From contig NZ_JASDDG010000003.1 of NCBI RefSeq assembly GCF_030407495.1, positions 124,001 to 188,000 on the forward strand: DNA of 64,000 nucleotides. The letters run 5' to 3'. Each line of letters begins with the position of its first letter. Within the stretch, counting starts at the first letter, position 1. The position numbers and the translations under genes are program-made. This document shows, piece by piece, positions 18,874 through 27,004 of the stretch. The notes below the pieces were generated by a model that did not search any database, had not been told where the DNA came from, and saw only the letters and a program-made list of their open reading frames with translations. Source of the DNA: Arthrobacter sp. APC 3897 (GTDB lineage Bacteria; Actinomycetota; Actinomycetes; Actinomycetales; Micrococcaceae).

Positions 18874-19320
18874 CTATTCACCGTCCAGATAGAGCCAGAC
18901 TCCGTTCACGCGGATGAACCGGCTGGTTTCTTCCTGAATTCCGCGGGTGGTTCCGTCCCGGTAATGGGCACGGAACCGGACCACTCCCTGTTCATCGAGC
19001 GGGCCGCCGGCGGAAGTTTCCATGATGTCCAGCCGCCTCCATTGCAGTCCGCTGTCCAGTTCCAGGACGGCCGGGCGGGTAGACGGGTGCCAGGTCTTCA
19101 ACAGATACGGCTGGTCGCCGACGGCGAAGGCAGAGTACCGCGAGCGCATCAGGGCTTCAGCGGTGGGAGCGTCCTGTGCACCGGAATGGTACTTTCCGCA
19201 GCAGCCGGAATAGGTTTCCCCGCTCAGGCAGGGGCACCGGTCATCCGCGGCGGGAACGCCGGGTGCAGGGGCGGAGGCGGATGAGGCGGCAGGGCGGGAG
19301 GCGCGCTCGGCTGAAGTCAT
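18874..19320 (-). CDS. YchJ-family (UPF0225) SEC-C motif protein
   Basis: A 148-residue protein. After a low-complexity N-terminus of 25 residues it has the Cys-rich SEC-C-like motif CPCLSGETYSGCCGKYH, likely zinc-binding, then ALMRSRYSAFAVGD and YLLKTWHPSTRP, the NTF2-like core of the YchJ family. WRRLDIMETSAGGPLDEQGV and VRFRAHYRDG are also conserved. Function in the cell is unknown. A 23-bp tandem duplication lies directly upstream of the ATG. Confidence 0.88.
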   Translation of the reverse strand: MTSAERASRPAASSASAPAPGVPAADDRCPCLSGETYSGCCGKYHSGAQDAPTAEALMRSRYSAFAVGDQPYLLKTWHPSTRPAVLELDSGLQWRRLDIMETSAGGPLDEQGVVRFRAHYRDGTTRGIQEETSRFIRVNGVWLYLDGE

Positions 19321-19327
19321 GCACCCA

Positions 19328-19373
19328 TTATCTCCGGTCCCGCCCCTTGGTTATCTCCGGTCCCGGCCCTTGG
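19328..19373. repeat. 23-bp tandem duplication upstream of the ychJ-like gene
   Basis: Two adjacent 23-bp copies (19328-19350 and 19351-19373), each beginning TTATCTCCGGTCCCG and ending CTTGG, differ at one position. They lie between the lipoprotein stop and the ychJ-like start, where the promoter or leader of the latter should be. Confidence 0.85.
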
Positions 19374-19382
19374 CCGCGCAGA

Positions 19383-19691
19383 TCACTTCTGCTGGGCGAT
19401 CTCCGTCTCCAGGCTCAGCCGCACGGCGTCGATGGCCGCACTGATCCGTTCCTCACGGGTCAGGGACACGTCCCCCTCTTGCGCGGCAGTCTCCAGCCGC
19501 CCGGTCAGGTCGTCCAGGTCCCGGAGTGCTTCCTGGTACCGGCCGGACTGTGCTGCCTCCGTCACATCGGCCACCTCTTCCCTCAGTTCCTTCGCCGCAC
19601 CGGGCTCGAGACCGGGAAAACCGCATCCGCCCAGGGCTGTGCTGCCGGCCAGCAGGACCGCTGCTGCGGACACCGCCCGCCGGTACCTCAC
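19383..19691 (-). CDS. Small predicted lipoprotein coupled to the Ser/Thr kinase
   Basis: A 102-residue protein starting at GTG 19691, which overlaps the kinase stop (GTGA), so it is translationally coupled. The N-terminal signal ends in the lipobox LGGC at about residue 23. The mature part is almost entirely helical and charged (KELREEVADVTEAAQSGRYQ and RLETAAQEGDVSLTREERIS), with an ability to form a short coiled coil. I do not recognise a family. Its coupling suggests it works with the kinase at the outer face of the membrane, for instance by contacting the short extracellular tail (inference). Confidence 0.75.
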   Translation of the reverse strand: MRYRRAVSAAAVLLAGSTALGGCGFPGLEPGAAKELREEVADVTEAAQSGRYQEALRDLDDLTGRLETAAQEGDVSLTREERISAAIDAVRLSLETEIAQQK

Positions 19692-21097
19692 GGCGTGACG
19701 CTTTCCTGCAGCTCTCGAAGGCTCTCCCCCAACTGTCCGGGAACTGCCGGATAACTCCGGTCCTGGGGGAAAATGCCCAGCCGGTCGGCCACCATCATCA
19801 CGGTCACGGCCAAGACCGCTACGGCCACAAAGCCCAGCAGCGTTCGTCCCGCCAGCGCCAGCCTGCTCGGCCGTCCGGGCACGGCCTGTACTGCCGGGTC
19901 CGCAGATGCCGGCTGAGCTTTGACGGAACCGACCCGGGGCGGCGTCAGCGGCGGGGCGGGTGCTGCAGGGGTTGACGGACCTGCTGCCGCCCGAGCCGGG
20001 AGCACGCTCCGTTCCGATACTGCAGGTATGTTTTCGGACACCGTTTCCTCAGCCTGGGCTAAGCCGCGTTCCAGTAGCTGGTCCAGCTGCTGTTCCCCGC
20101 CGGCAGACCGGAAGTCTGCGTCAGATTGGACCACGGCGTCAGATTGGATCATCACGCCGGCGGTGGGAGGTCCGCCGTCATCTGCTTCCCATTCCGCCTG
20201 CCGGTTTCGCGGCTCCGCAGCCGGTACCGTATGGGCAGACCACCGGTACTCGCGCAGTGCGGCTGATACTTCTGCGGCTGTGGGTCGCAGGTCAGGGTCC
20301 CGGGATGTCATGGACCTGAGCAGTGCACACCAATAGGAACCCAGTGCGTCCGGAACCTCCGGGTTGCGGCTCAGCCTGGCGATGGCCGCTTCCACCGCGC
20401 TGCCGCCGAACTCGATGTGGCCGGTGACGGCCTCGAGGAGCACCAGGCCCAGGGAATAGATATCGCTGGAAAACCCGACATCCCGGGAACTGGCCTGCTC
20501 CGGGCTCAGATAATTAGCGGTACCCAGGGTGGCGTTGGTAGCCGTGATCCGGGCACCGTCCAGCATGCGGGCTATTCCAAAATCGGTCAGCTTCGCCCTG
20601 GGAAGGGTTCCTGAGACCGTTGGAGGCAGGAGGATATTGGCCGGCTTGACGTCCCGGTGGATGACTCCGCGCCCGTGGATATACGCCAGGGCATCAGCCA
20701 GTTCGGCACCAATGTAGGCGACGTCCGGCGGACTCAGAGGCTCGGCGTCGCGGAGCCTCTTGCGCAGGTCCGGGCCGTCAACAAGTTCCATGACGAGGAA
20801 GGCCCGCGGTTCGCCGGCTTCGCCGTCGTCCCGGCCGGCGTCGTCCTTGCCCGCGTCGAACAGGGTCACCAGGCCCGGATGGGAGAGGGACGCCAGTAAC
20901 CGCATTTCGGTTTCCTGGCGGCCAACGTCGTCTGGGGCGACGGCGCTGGCCCGGAAGAGTTTCACGGCAATGTCTCGGCCGAGAGCCTCGTCCTGTCCAC
21001 GATAGACGGTGGCCATGCCACCGTGGCCTATGGGTTCGATGAGTCGGTATCGCCCTGAAATGAGCCGGTTGGGGCCATCTGCTGCGAAACTTTCCAT
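19688..21097 (-). CDS. Membrane-anchored serine/threonine protein kinase (STPK)
   Basis: A 469-residue Hanks-type kinase. The start ATG at 21097 follows AGAAGAGG; an upstream in-frame extension lacks such support. The kinase domain spans residues 17-290: Gly loop IGHGGMATVY, Lys46 (IAVKLF), catalytic Asp149 (HRDVKPAN), DFG Asp172 (TDFGIARM) and activation/P+1 segment ATLGTANYLSPEQ. An Ala/Pro-rich linker follows, then one transmembrane segment near residues 420-440 and only about 28 outside residues with no PASTA repeats. It therefore probably does not sense peptidoglycan directly. Operon with the lipoprotein. Confidence 0.95.
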   Translation of the reverse strand: MESFAADGPNRLISGRYRLIEPIGHGGMATVYRGQDEALGRDIAVKLFRASAVAPDDVGRQETEMRLLASLSHPGLVTLFDAGKDDAGRDDGEAGEPRAFLVMELVDGPDLRKRLRDAEPLSPPDVAYIGAELADALAYIHGRGVIHRDVKPANILLPPTVSGTLPRAKLTDFGIARMLDGARITATNATLGTANYLSPEQASSRDVGFSSDIYSLGLVLLEAVTGHIEFGGSAVEAAIARLSRNPEVPDALGSYWCALLRSMTSRDPDLRPTAAEVSAALREYRWSAHTVPAAEPRNRQAEWEADDGGPPTAGVMIQSDAVVQSDADFRSAGGEQQLDQLLERGLAQAEETVSENIPAVSERSVLPARAAAGPSTPAAPAPPLTPPRVGSVKAQPASADPAVQAVPGRPSRLALAGRTLLGFVAVAVLAVTVMMVADRLGIFPQDRSYPAVPGQLGESLRELQESVTP

Positions 21098-21213
21098 GCT
21101 GCAACCTCTTCTCGCTTTTCCAGCGTAGCCGAGGGAAATCATGGCGTGGATGGCCCGTGACGAGTTTTTTTACCCCCTCCGGGACCCCTCGCAGAAGTGC
21201 CTGCGTTGCGCTA

Positions 21214-21248
21214 AACTGCCCTGCCTCGAAAGCCGCGGCAGGGCAGTT
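21214..21248 (-). terminator. Hairpin terminator after the NRAMP-family gene
   Basis: Perfect 12-bp inverted repeat AACTGCCCTGCC / GGCAGGGCAGTT with an 11-base loop, in the gap between the transporter stop (21280) and the kinase start (21097). Located 31 bp downstream of the transporter stop on the minus strand. Confidence 0.7.
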
Positions 21249-21279
21249 CAGCGCTGGGTTTTCAGCTGTGTGAAGCCGG

Positions 21280-22581
21280 TTAGAACGCCTTCATAACGGC
21301 GTCGATGACCTGCTGGATCCCCAGCACTATGAACAGCAGCGCCGTAATGCCCAGGGCTATGTTGGTGTGCAGCTTGTTGGCCCAGGCCTTGGGCACGCGG
21401 CGGCCGTTGAGCAGCCCCAGCAGCGTGATCGCCAGGAAGGGCATGAACAGCGAGCCAAGGACGCCGTAGGCCAGGATCAAGCCGATGGGCTTGCCGAGGA
21501 TGAACAGCAGCATCGGCGGGAAGGTCAGCCACAGGAGGTAGAACTTGAAGTACTTCCCGCCCACCCGGGTGTCCTTGTGTCCGGACTCCTTGCCGCGCAT
21601 GTTGCCCCAGAAATCGGCGAACATCAGCGAGACGCCGTTCCAGACACCGATGATGGAGGAGAAGGAGGCAGCCCAGAATCCGACCAGGAAGCCGGTGCCC
21701 ACCGCATCCCCGTACTCTGCCTTGAGGACGTCGTAGAGGTCCAGCAGGCCTTCATCGCCGGAGCTGAGGGAGATTCCGGCGGCCCGGACCACTTCGGCAC
21801 CAACAATCAGCATGGCAATCACGAAGATGCCGGTCATCACGTACGCCACGGAGTTGTCCATCCGCATGACGCGCATCCACTTGGGCGTGTACCAGCCCTT
21901 TTCCCGCAGCCAGTAGCCGTATGCCGCGAGGGTGATGGTTCCGCCCACGCCGCCGGCCAGGGCAAGGGTATACACCACGCCGCCTTCAGGGATGACGGGG
22001 ACAAGCCCTGTCATCATTTCCGGAATGTTGGGCGCGGCAATAACTGCCAGCCCCACCACGGTAACGAACATGATGCCCACCAGGGCAGCAGTGATTTTCT
22101 CGAAGGTGGCATACCGCCCGAACCACACCATGGCGAAACCGGCCAGGCCCATGAGGATGGCAAAGACCCACAGATCAACGGCGGGGAACAGCGCCGCCAG
22201 CGGCAGCGCTGCGGAAGACATGGCCGTTGCTCCGTAGACGAAGCCCCAGATCATGATGTACGGGCCGAAGTACCACGTGGTCCATTTGCCGAGTGAGCGC
22301 CAGCCCTCAAAGATCGTCTTGCCGGTGGCCAGGGTATAGCGTCCTGCGCCCTCAACGAGGATGATCTTAAGGATTACGCCAACAATGACCGCCCAGAGCA
22401 GGCCGTAACCGTACCGGGATCCGGCGACGAGCGTGGCCACCATGTCCGCGGCGCCCACACCGGTGGCGGCTACGACGAGTCCGGGCCCGACAACCTTCCA
22501 TTTGGCGGGGGCACCGCCGTCATCATCTATGCGGTCCGCGTGCGCGACCCCTGACGGGGGAACAGTGCTCTCTTCGGCCAT
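21280..22581 (-). CDS. NRAMP-superfamily metal transporter lacking the canonical DPGN and MPH motifs
   Basis: A 433-residue membrane protein with about 11 hydrophobic segments, starting at ATG 22581 after AGGAG. The first helix begins GPGLVVAATGVGAADMVA, which aligns with the NRAMP opening GPG but has ATGVGAAD where Mn/Fe transporters have DPGN. The equivalent of helix 6 reads GGVGGTITLAAYGYWLREKG instead of the MPHN-type motif. This is an outlying NRAMP clade whose ion cannot be predicted from the usual residues. It stands alone, with a hairpin terminator, so context gives no help. Confidence 0.85.
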   Translation of the reverse strand: MAEESTVPPSGVAHADRIDDDGGAPAKWKVVGPGLVVAATGVGAADMVATLVAGSRYGYGLLWAVIVGVILKIILVEGAGRYTLATGKTIFEGWRSLGKWTTWYFGPYIMIWGFVYGATAMSSAALPLAALFPAVDLWVFAILMGLAGFAMVWFGRYATFEKITAALVGIMFVTVVGLAVIAAPNIPEMMTGLVPVIPEGGVVYTLALAGGVGGTITLAAYGYWLREKGWYTPKWMRVMRMDNSVAYVMTGIFVIAMLIVGAEVVRAAGISLSSGDEGLLDLYDVLKAEYGDAVGTGFLVGFWAASFSSIIGVWNGVSLMFADFWGNMRGKESGHKDTRVGGKYFKFYLLWLTFPPMLLFILGKPIGLILAYGVLGSLFMPFLAITLLGLLNGRRVPKAWANKLHTNIALGITALLFIVLGIQQVIDAVMKAF

Positions 22582-22695
22582 GGGCCAGCACTCCTATCTC
22601 TGATTTTGGGCAGCCGAAAGCCGTGTGCCGTCGGTCACTGGAATGTATGTATTCTCCCACAAACCTTGACACTCTCCGGAATGAGGACTAAAGCG

Positions 22696-23094
22696 TTACG
22701 GAGAAAAAGCCGGTTGCCGTCCAACCTCCCAGGGGTCAACCGCAGCTGCTCCCAATCCCCGGAAATCTTCAGGCCGGTCGGTCACCACAGTCAGGTCGTG
22801 GTGCAGGGCGGTGGCAGCCACCAGCACGGTGAGAGTGCCGGCGTCGTGGTCCAATCCCGTGGACGCGAGTGCCACCGCCGGGTCCACCGGCAGGATGTGG
22901 CAGCCGAAGCGGCCGGTCAGCTCCTGCAGCCAGACGCGGTCCGGTCTGCGCAGGTCACCCAGTGTCAGTGCCGAAATGAATATCCGCAGGCTGCTGCGGC
23001 ACCGCAGAAACTCCTGAAGCGCCGTGCTGGGTTCAGGGCTCCGGATGTCAGCCAGCACGGCTGTGTCCAGCAGCAGCCCGGACTGCCCGTTCAA
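22696..23094 (-). CDS. PIN-domain ribonuclease toxin (VapC-like)
   Basis: A 132-residue PIN domain, predicted to be an RNase of a type II toxin-antitoxin pair. Acidic residues fit the fold: Asp10 (LLLDTAVLAD), Asp47 (ISALTLGDL, where Glu is more usual), Asp84 (HDAGTLTVLVAATALHHD) and Asp106 (VVTDRPEDF). The start is TTG at 23094, overlapping the stop of the small upstream gene (TTGA), a typical coupled antitoxin-toxin arrangement. Confidence 0.8.
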   Translation of the reverse strand: MNGQSGLLLDTAVLADIRSPEPSTALQEFLRCRSSLRIFISALTLGDLRRPDRVWLQELTGRFGCHILPVDPAVALASTGLDHDAGTLTVLVAATALHHDLTVVTDRPEDFRGLGAAAVDPWEVGRQPAFSP

Positions 23095-23261
23095 GCCGGG
23101 AGCTCGGTGCGGGCCAGCAGGAAGTCCAGAAACTCCTGGCGGGCGGCGGTAATGACCCGGTAGTCCGAAAGCGAAACTCCCCGGGGTTCGGCTGCGCGGT
23201 GATCAGCGGTGCCGGCGGGCCCGCCTGCGGAGCGGTCAGGGGCATAAACGGAATTGTCCAT
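23091..23261 (-). CDS. Putative small antitoxin of the PIN toxin pair
   Basis: A 56-residue gene read from ATG 23261 to TGA 23091-23093, whose stop overlaps the toxin start. The protein begins MDNSVYAPDRSAGG and its C-terminal half, VSLSDYRVITAARQEFLDFL, looks helical with the hydrophobic spacing of a toxin-binding tail. I see no clear DNA-binding domain, and no strong ribosome site precedes the ATG. The call rests mainly on position, coupling and the toxin identity; a different small gene product is possible. Confidence 0.5.
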   Translation of the reverse strand: MDNSVYAPDRSAGGPAGTADHRAAEPRGVSLSDYRVITAARQEFLDFLLARTELPA

Positions 23262-23490
23262 GAGAATACGGCGACGTGCGCCGGTCCTTTCGGCGTGCTC
23301 TTGCCCGCACCGGTTACCCGAAGGCGAGTGCAGGCCGCTTCTTCATCCGAACCACCCAACGAGCGTGGGGTTGGTATGCGGCCAAGTCGGAGCTTGGCGG
23401 CCGCAGTTCTTGAAGCTGCTTGGAAGTATAGCCAGCTTTGCCGCTGTTCCGTCCGTATTGCCTTGTGTGTCCTGTGCCCGGTGCCGTGCG

Positions 23491-25230
23491 CTAGGCCCGC
23501 GCCCGGGCGCGGGTGTGCAGGGACAGCGACGACGCCACGAGCCGCTGGGTGTACTCGTGCTCCGGGGCAGCATAAACCTGTCCGGTTGGACCGGACTCAA
23601 CGATCCGGCCCCGGTGCATCACCGCCACGGTGTCACAGAGGTGTTTCACCACGCCCAGGTCATGGGAGACGAAGACGAGTGTGAGCCGGTATTTGTCCAC
23701 CAGGTCGGAGAGCAGGTTCAGCACCTGCGCCCGTACTGAGACGTCCAGTGCGCTGACCGGTTCGTCGGCCACCAGGATGCGCGGCTCGCAGATCAGGGCA
23801 CGAGCGATGGCGATCCGCTGGCGCTGGCCGCCGGAGAACTGGTGCGGAAAGCGGTCCGCAGCATCCGTTGGCAGGCCTACCGCGTTGAGGATCTCCGCGA
23901 CCTTGCCGGCATGGCGGCGGGCAGCCACCGGTTCGCCCGGCAGCAGCAGCGGTTCGGCCACCAGGTCCCGCACGCGCATGCGGGGATTCAGGGATCCCAT
24001 CGGATCCTGGAAGACAATCTGCAGCTGCCGGCGCAGTTCCAGCAGCTGGTTCTCTTTCGCTCCGCCCACCTCATTGCCGGCCACCCGGACGGACCCCGAC
24101 GTCGGCTGGTCAAGTCCGGCGAGGATCCGCAGCAGGGTGGACTTCCCGGACCCGGACTCCCCCACAATGCCGAAGCGCTGGCCGGCGGCAACCTCGAAGG
24201 AGACGTCCCGCAGGGCGGCAACTTCGGCAGGAGCATGGAAAAGCGAGCTGCGCCCGCGGCGGTACGTGCGGCTTAGTCCGTTCACCCGGATCAGCGGCTC
24301 CTCAGCCGCAGCCTCCGGAGGCAGGGGCGCCGGCGGCGTGGCCGGTGCCTGCTCCCGTGCAGCCCCGGGAATGTACCCGGGAATGTACCCGGCAGCAGAT
24401 GAAACCGTGAACAACCGTCCGGAACTGTCCGTGGCCTCCAGATCCGAGGCGGCCAGCAGTCCGCGGGTGTACTCATGCTGCGGCCGGACAAACACGTCGG
24501 CGGTGGGTCCCTGTTCCACCAGAACACCGTTGCGCATCACCAGAATCCGGTCACAGATGCTGGCCGCAACGGCCAGGTCATGCGTGATGAACAGCAGGCC
24601 GCTCCCGCGCCGGGCAACGCCCTCCGAGATCAGCTGCAGCATGTGGCGCTGCACGCTGACGTCCAGTGCGGTGGTCGGTTCATCGCAGATCAGCAGGTCC
24701 GGGTCATTGGCCAGCGCCATGGCCAGCATGACCCGCTGGCGCTGGCCGCCGGAAAGCTGGTGCGGATAGGCACGGGCAGCGTCTGCGGGATCCGGCAGCT
24801 GGACGGAAGCGAGCAGCTCAACAGCGCGCGCCGCTGCAGCCTGTCCGCGGAGGGTTCCGTGCCGGGTCAGCGCCTCAGCCACCTGACGGCCAACCCGCAT
24901 CAGCGGGTTCAGCGCACTGAGCGGTTCCTGAAAGACCATTCCCGTCCGCCGGCCCCGGATGCGGCTCATCTGCCGGTCGGATGCTCCCACCAGATCGTGC
25001 GGAACGCCGTCGAGCCGCACAGATCCGGTGGTCCGCAGCTCTTCGGGCAGCAGTCCCGTCAGGGCCCCCGCTGTCAGGGATTTTCCGGACCCGGATTCTC
25101 CGATCAGGCCCACGCGTTCGCCGCGGGCCAGTGAAAGGGAAAAGCCCTTCACGAGCACCCGGCTTCCGGCGCTGACGGACAGGTCTGCAACCTCCAGCAG
25201 CGGCGTGGAGGCCGGAGGCGGTGCTGACAT
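23491..25230 (-). CDS. Peptide ABC transporter ATPase, DppD-DppF fusion
   Basis: A 579-residue protein with two full ABC ATPase domains. First half: Walker A GESGSGKSLTAG near residue 40, signature LSGGQRQRV and Walker B LLICDEPTTALD. Second half (after residue 310): GESGSGKSTLLRIL, FSGGQRQRI and ILVADEPVSALDVS. Each half has the oligopeptide-type C-terminal extension (YTRGLLAAS and YTQRLVASS). The linker holds a duplicated GYIPGYIPG stretch. It overlaps the permease gene by one base and forms the last gene of the dpp-type operon. Confidence 0.95.
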   Translation of the reverse strand: MSAPPPASTPLLEVADLSVSAGSRVLVKGFSLSLARGERVGLIGESGSGKSLTAGALTGLLPEELRTTGSVRLDGVPHDLVGASDRQMSRIRGRRTGMVFQEPLSALNPLMRVGRQVAEALTRHGTLRGQAAAARAVELLASVQLPDPADAARAYPHQLSGGQRQRVMLAMALANDPDLLICDEPTTALDVSVQRHMLQLISEGVARRGSGLLFITHDLAVAASICDRILVMRNGVLVEQGPTADVFVRPQHEYTRGLLAASDLEATDSSGRLFTVSSAAGYIPGYIPGAAREQAPATPPAPLPPEAAAEEPLIRVNGLSRTYRRGRSSLFHAPAEVAALRDVSFEVAAGQRFGIVGESGSGKSTLLRILAGLDQPTSGSVRVAGNEVGGAKENQLLELRRQLQIVFQDPMGSLNPRMRVRDLVAEPLLLPGEPVAARRHAGKVAEILNAVGLPTDAADRFPHQFSGGQRQRIAIARALICEPRILVADEPVSALDVSVRAQVLNLLSDLVDKYRLTLVFVSHDLGVVKHLCDTVAVMHRGRIVESGPTGQVYAAPEHEYTQRLVASSLSLHTRARARA

Positions 25231-26054
25231 CAGCGTTCTCCGTTCAGTTTGGGGTCGAGCCGGTCCCGCAGGCCGTCACCCAGCAGGTTGAAGCCCAGCA
25301 CCGCCACGGCAATGGCAGCCCCGGGCCAGACGGCCAGCGACGGATATGTGCCCAGGAACTGCTGGGATTCCTGCAGCATCCGCCCCCAGGAAGGCACCGG
25401 CGGCGGTGTTCCCAGGCCCAGGAAGGACAGGGCAGCTTCGGCCAGGACGGCAAGGCCAAAGGTAACCGAGCACTGGACCACCACCATCCCGGCAATGTTG
25501 GGCACCACGTGCCGGCGGGCAATCCGCAGCGCCGGCTGGCTGGCGGCCCGGGCCGCCAGCACATATTCGGTGCTCATGACCTGCAGCGTGCCGGATCTGG
25601 CCACCCGGGCGAAGCCGGGGATGGAGCCGATCCCGATGGCGACCATCGCCGTCGTCGTTCCTCCGCCGAAAACCGCACCGAACATGATGGCCAGCAGCAG
25701 GGCGGGGAAAGCCAGCAGGATGTCCGCGCCGCGCATGGCAACTTCGTCCACGGCGCCCCGCCGCATCCCCGCCAGGATGCCGATCGGGGTGCCGATCAGG
25801 GCAGCGATGCCCACGGCAACCAGGCCCACGGAGAGGGTAATCCGGGCACCGTAGAGGATGCCGGAGAAGACGTCGCGCCCGTACCGGTCGGTGCCCATGA
25901 GGTGCTCGGGGCTGGAACCCTGCAGGCGGTCGGAGGGAAAAGCCTGCACCGGATTGTAAGGGGTCCAGATGAAGGACACGAGTGCGGCCAGCACCACCAC
26001 GGACACCAGCACGGCTCCGGCCAGCAGCGTGGGAGAGAGTCTGCGGGTCCTCAT
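25230..26054 (-). CDS. Peptide ABC transporter permease (DppC type)
   Basis: A 274-residue permease. PYNPVQAFPSDRLQGSSPEH and LMGTDRYGRDVFSGILYGAR are the DppC/OppC N-terminal hallmarks, and the docking loop VLAARAASQPALRIARRHVV matches the family. Six or so membrane segments. Overlaps the upstream permease gene by 4 bp and abuts the ATPase gene; the three form the membrane part of one importer. Confidence 0.94.
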   Translation of the reverse strand: MRTRRLSPTLLAGAVLVSVVVLAALVSFIWTPYNPVQAFPSDRLQGSSPEHLMGTDRYGRDVFSGILYGARITLSVGLVAVGIAALIGTPIGILAGMRRGAVDEVAMRGADILLAFPALLLAIMFGAVFGGGTTTAMVAIGIGSIPGFARVARSGTLQVMSTEYVLAARAASQPALRIARRHVVPNIAGMVVVQCSVTFGLAVLAEAALSFLGLGTPPPVPSWGRMLQESQQFLGTYPSLAVWPGAAIAVAVLGFNLLGDGLRDRLDPKLNGER

Positions 26055-26998
26055 GAGCGTTTCCTCAGCCGTGGATCAATGATCGTGTAGAGAACGTCAA
26101 CGGCCAGGTTGATGATCAGTGTCAGGGCCACCAGGACCATCACCACGGACTGGACGGTAAGCAGGTCCCGGTTCCCCACTGCGTCCAGCAGCATGGAGCC
26201 CAGCCCCGGAATGACAAAGACACGTTCAATGACCACGGCTCCGATGATCAGCGCTGCCAGCTGCACGCCGGCAACCGTCAGCACGGGAACCGCCGCGTTG
26301 CGCAGCCCGTGCCTGACCAGCGCTTCCAGCTTTCCCAGGCCCTTGGCCCGGGCGGTGCGCAGATAGTCCTCATTCATGACCTCGAGGACTGCGGACCGGA
26401 CATAGCGGGTCAGGACCGCGCCCTGGACCGACGCCAGGGCGAGGACCGGCAGCGTTACCCGGTGCAGGAAATCTCCAAAGTCCACCCCCGGCGGGGTCCA
26501 GCCGTTGGCGGGGAACCAGCCCAGACCGACGGCGAATACCACCACCAGCATGATTGCCGCCAGGAATCCCGGCACCGCCACACCCAGCTGGCTCAGCCCG
26601 CTGAGCAGGATGCCGCTGGGCTTGCGGTGCCGCAATGCGGCAACGGTGCCAAACGGCACGGCAATCAGCAGCGCCGCTGCCATGGCCAGGCCCACCAGGA
26701 TCAGCGATACCTGCAGCCGGTCCAGGAGCAGGGGGCTGATGTCCTGCCGGGTGACGTAGGAAACCCCAAAGTCACCGCGGAACAGTCCCCCCACCCAGTC
26801 CAGGTACTGCACCGGCAGCGGACGGTCGGTGCCGAATTCCCGTCGGGTCTGCTCCAGCAGCTCCGGGGTGGCGTTGACGCCCAGGGCTATCTGGGCGGGG
26901 TCACCGGGGATGGCGCGCATGAAGAAAAATACGGACACGGTAGCTGCCAGGAATGTGGCGGCAAACCGGGCAGCGTTAATCAGCAGGCGGATTCCCAC
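26051..26998 (-). CDS. Peptide ABC transporter permease (DppB type)
   Basis: A 315-residue permease: FFFMRAIPGDPAQIALG, DRPLPVQYLDWVGGLFRGDF and the docking region YLRTARAKGLGKLEALVRHG are DppB hallmarks. The C-terminus DVLYTIIDPRLRK is typical. It begins 6 bp after the binding-protein stop, so the four genes are one transcript. Confidence 0.95.
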   Translation of the reverse strand: MGIRLLINAARFAATFLAATVSVFFFMRAIPGDPAQIALGVNATPELLEQTRREFGTDRPLPVQYLDWVGGLFRGDFGVSYVTRQDISPLLLDRLQVSLILVGLAMAAALLIAVPFGTVAALRHRKPSGILLSGLSQLGVAVPGFLAAIMLVVVFAVGLGWFPANGWTPPGVDFGDFLHRVTLPVLALASVQGAVLTRYVRSAVLEVMNEDYLRTARAKGLGKLEALVRHGLRNAAVPVLTVAGVQLAALIIGAVVIERVFVIPGLGSMLLDAVGNRDLLTVQSVVMVLVALTLIINLAVDVLYTIIDPRLRKRS

Positions 26999-27004
26999 GG
27001 TCCG

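Noticed and set aside
23499-23516. GC palindrome at the end of the dpp ATPase gene
   Set aside because: It lies within the coding end (Arg-Ala repeats) and is best explained by codon bias; a role as terminator is not supported by a following T-run.
24360-24395. Short direct repeat encoding GYIPGYIPG
   Set aside because: A local duplication in a variable linker between two ATPase domains with no sign of function.
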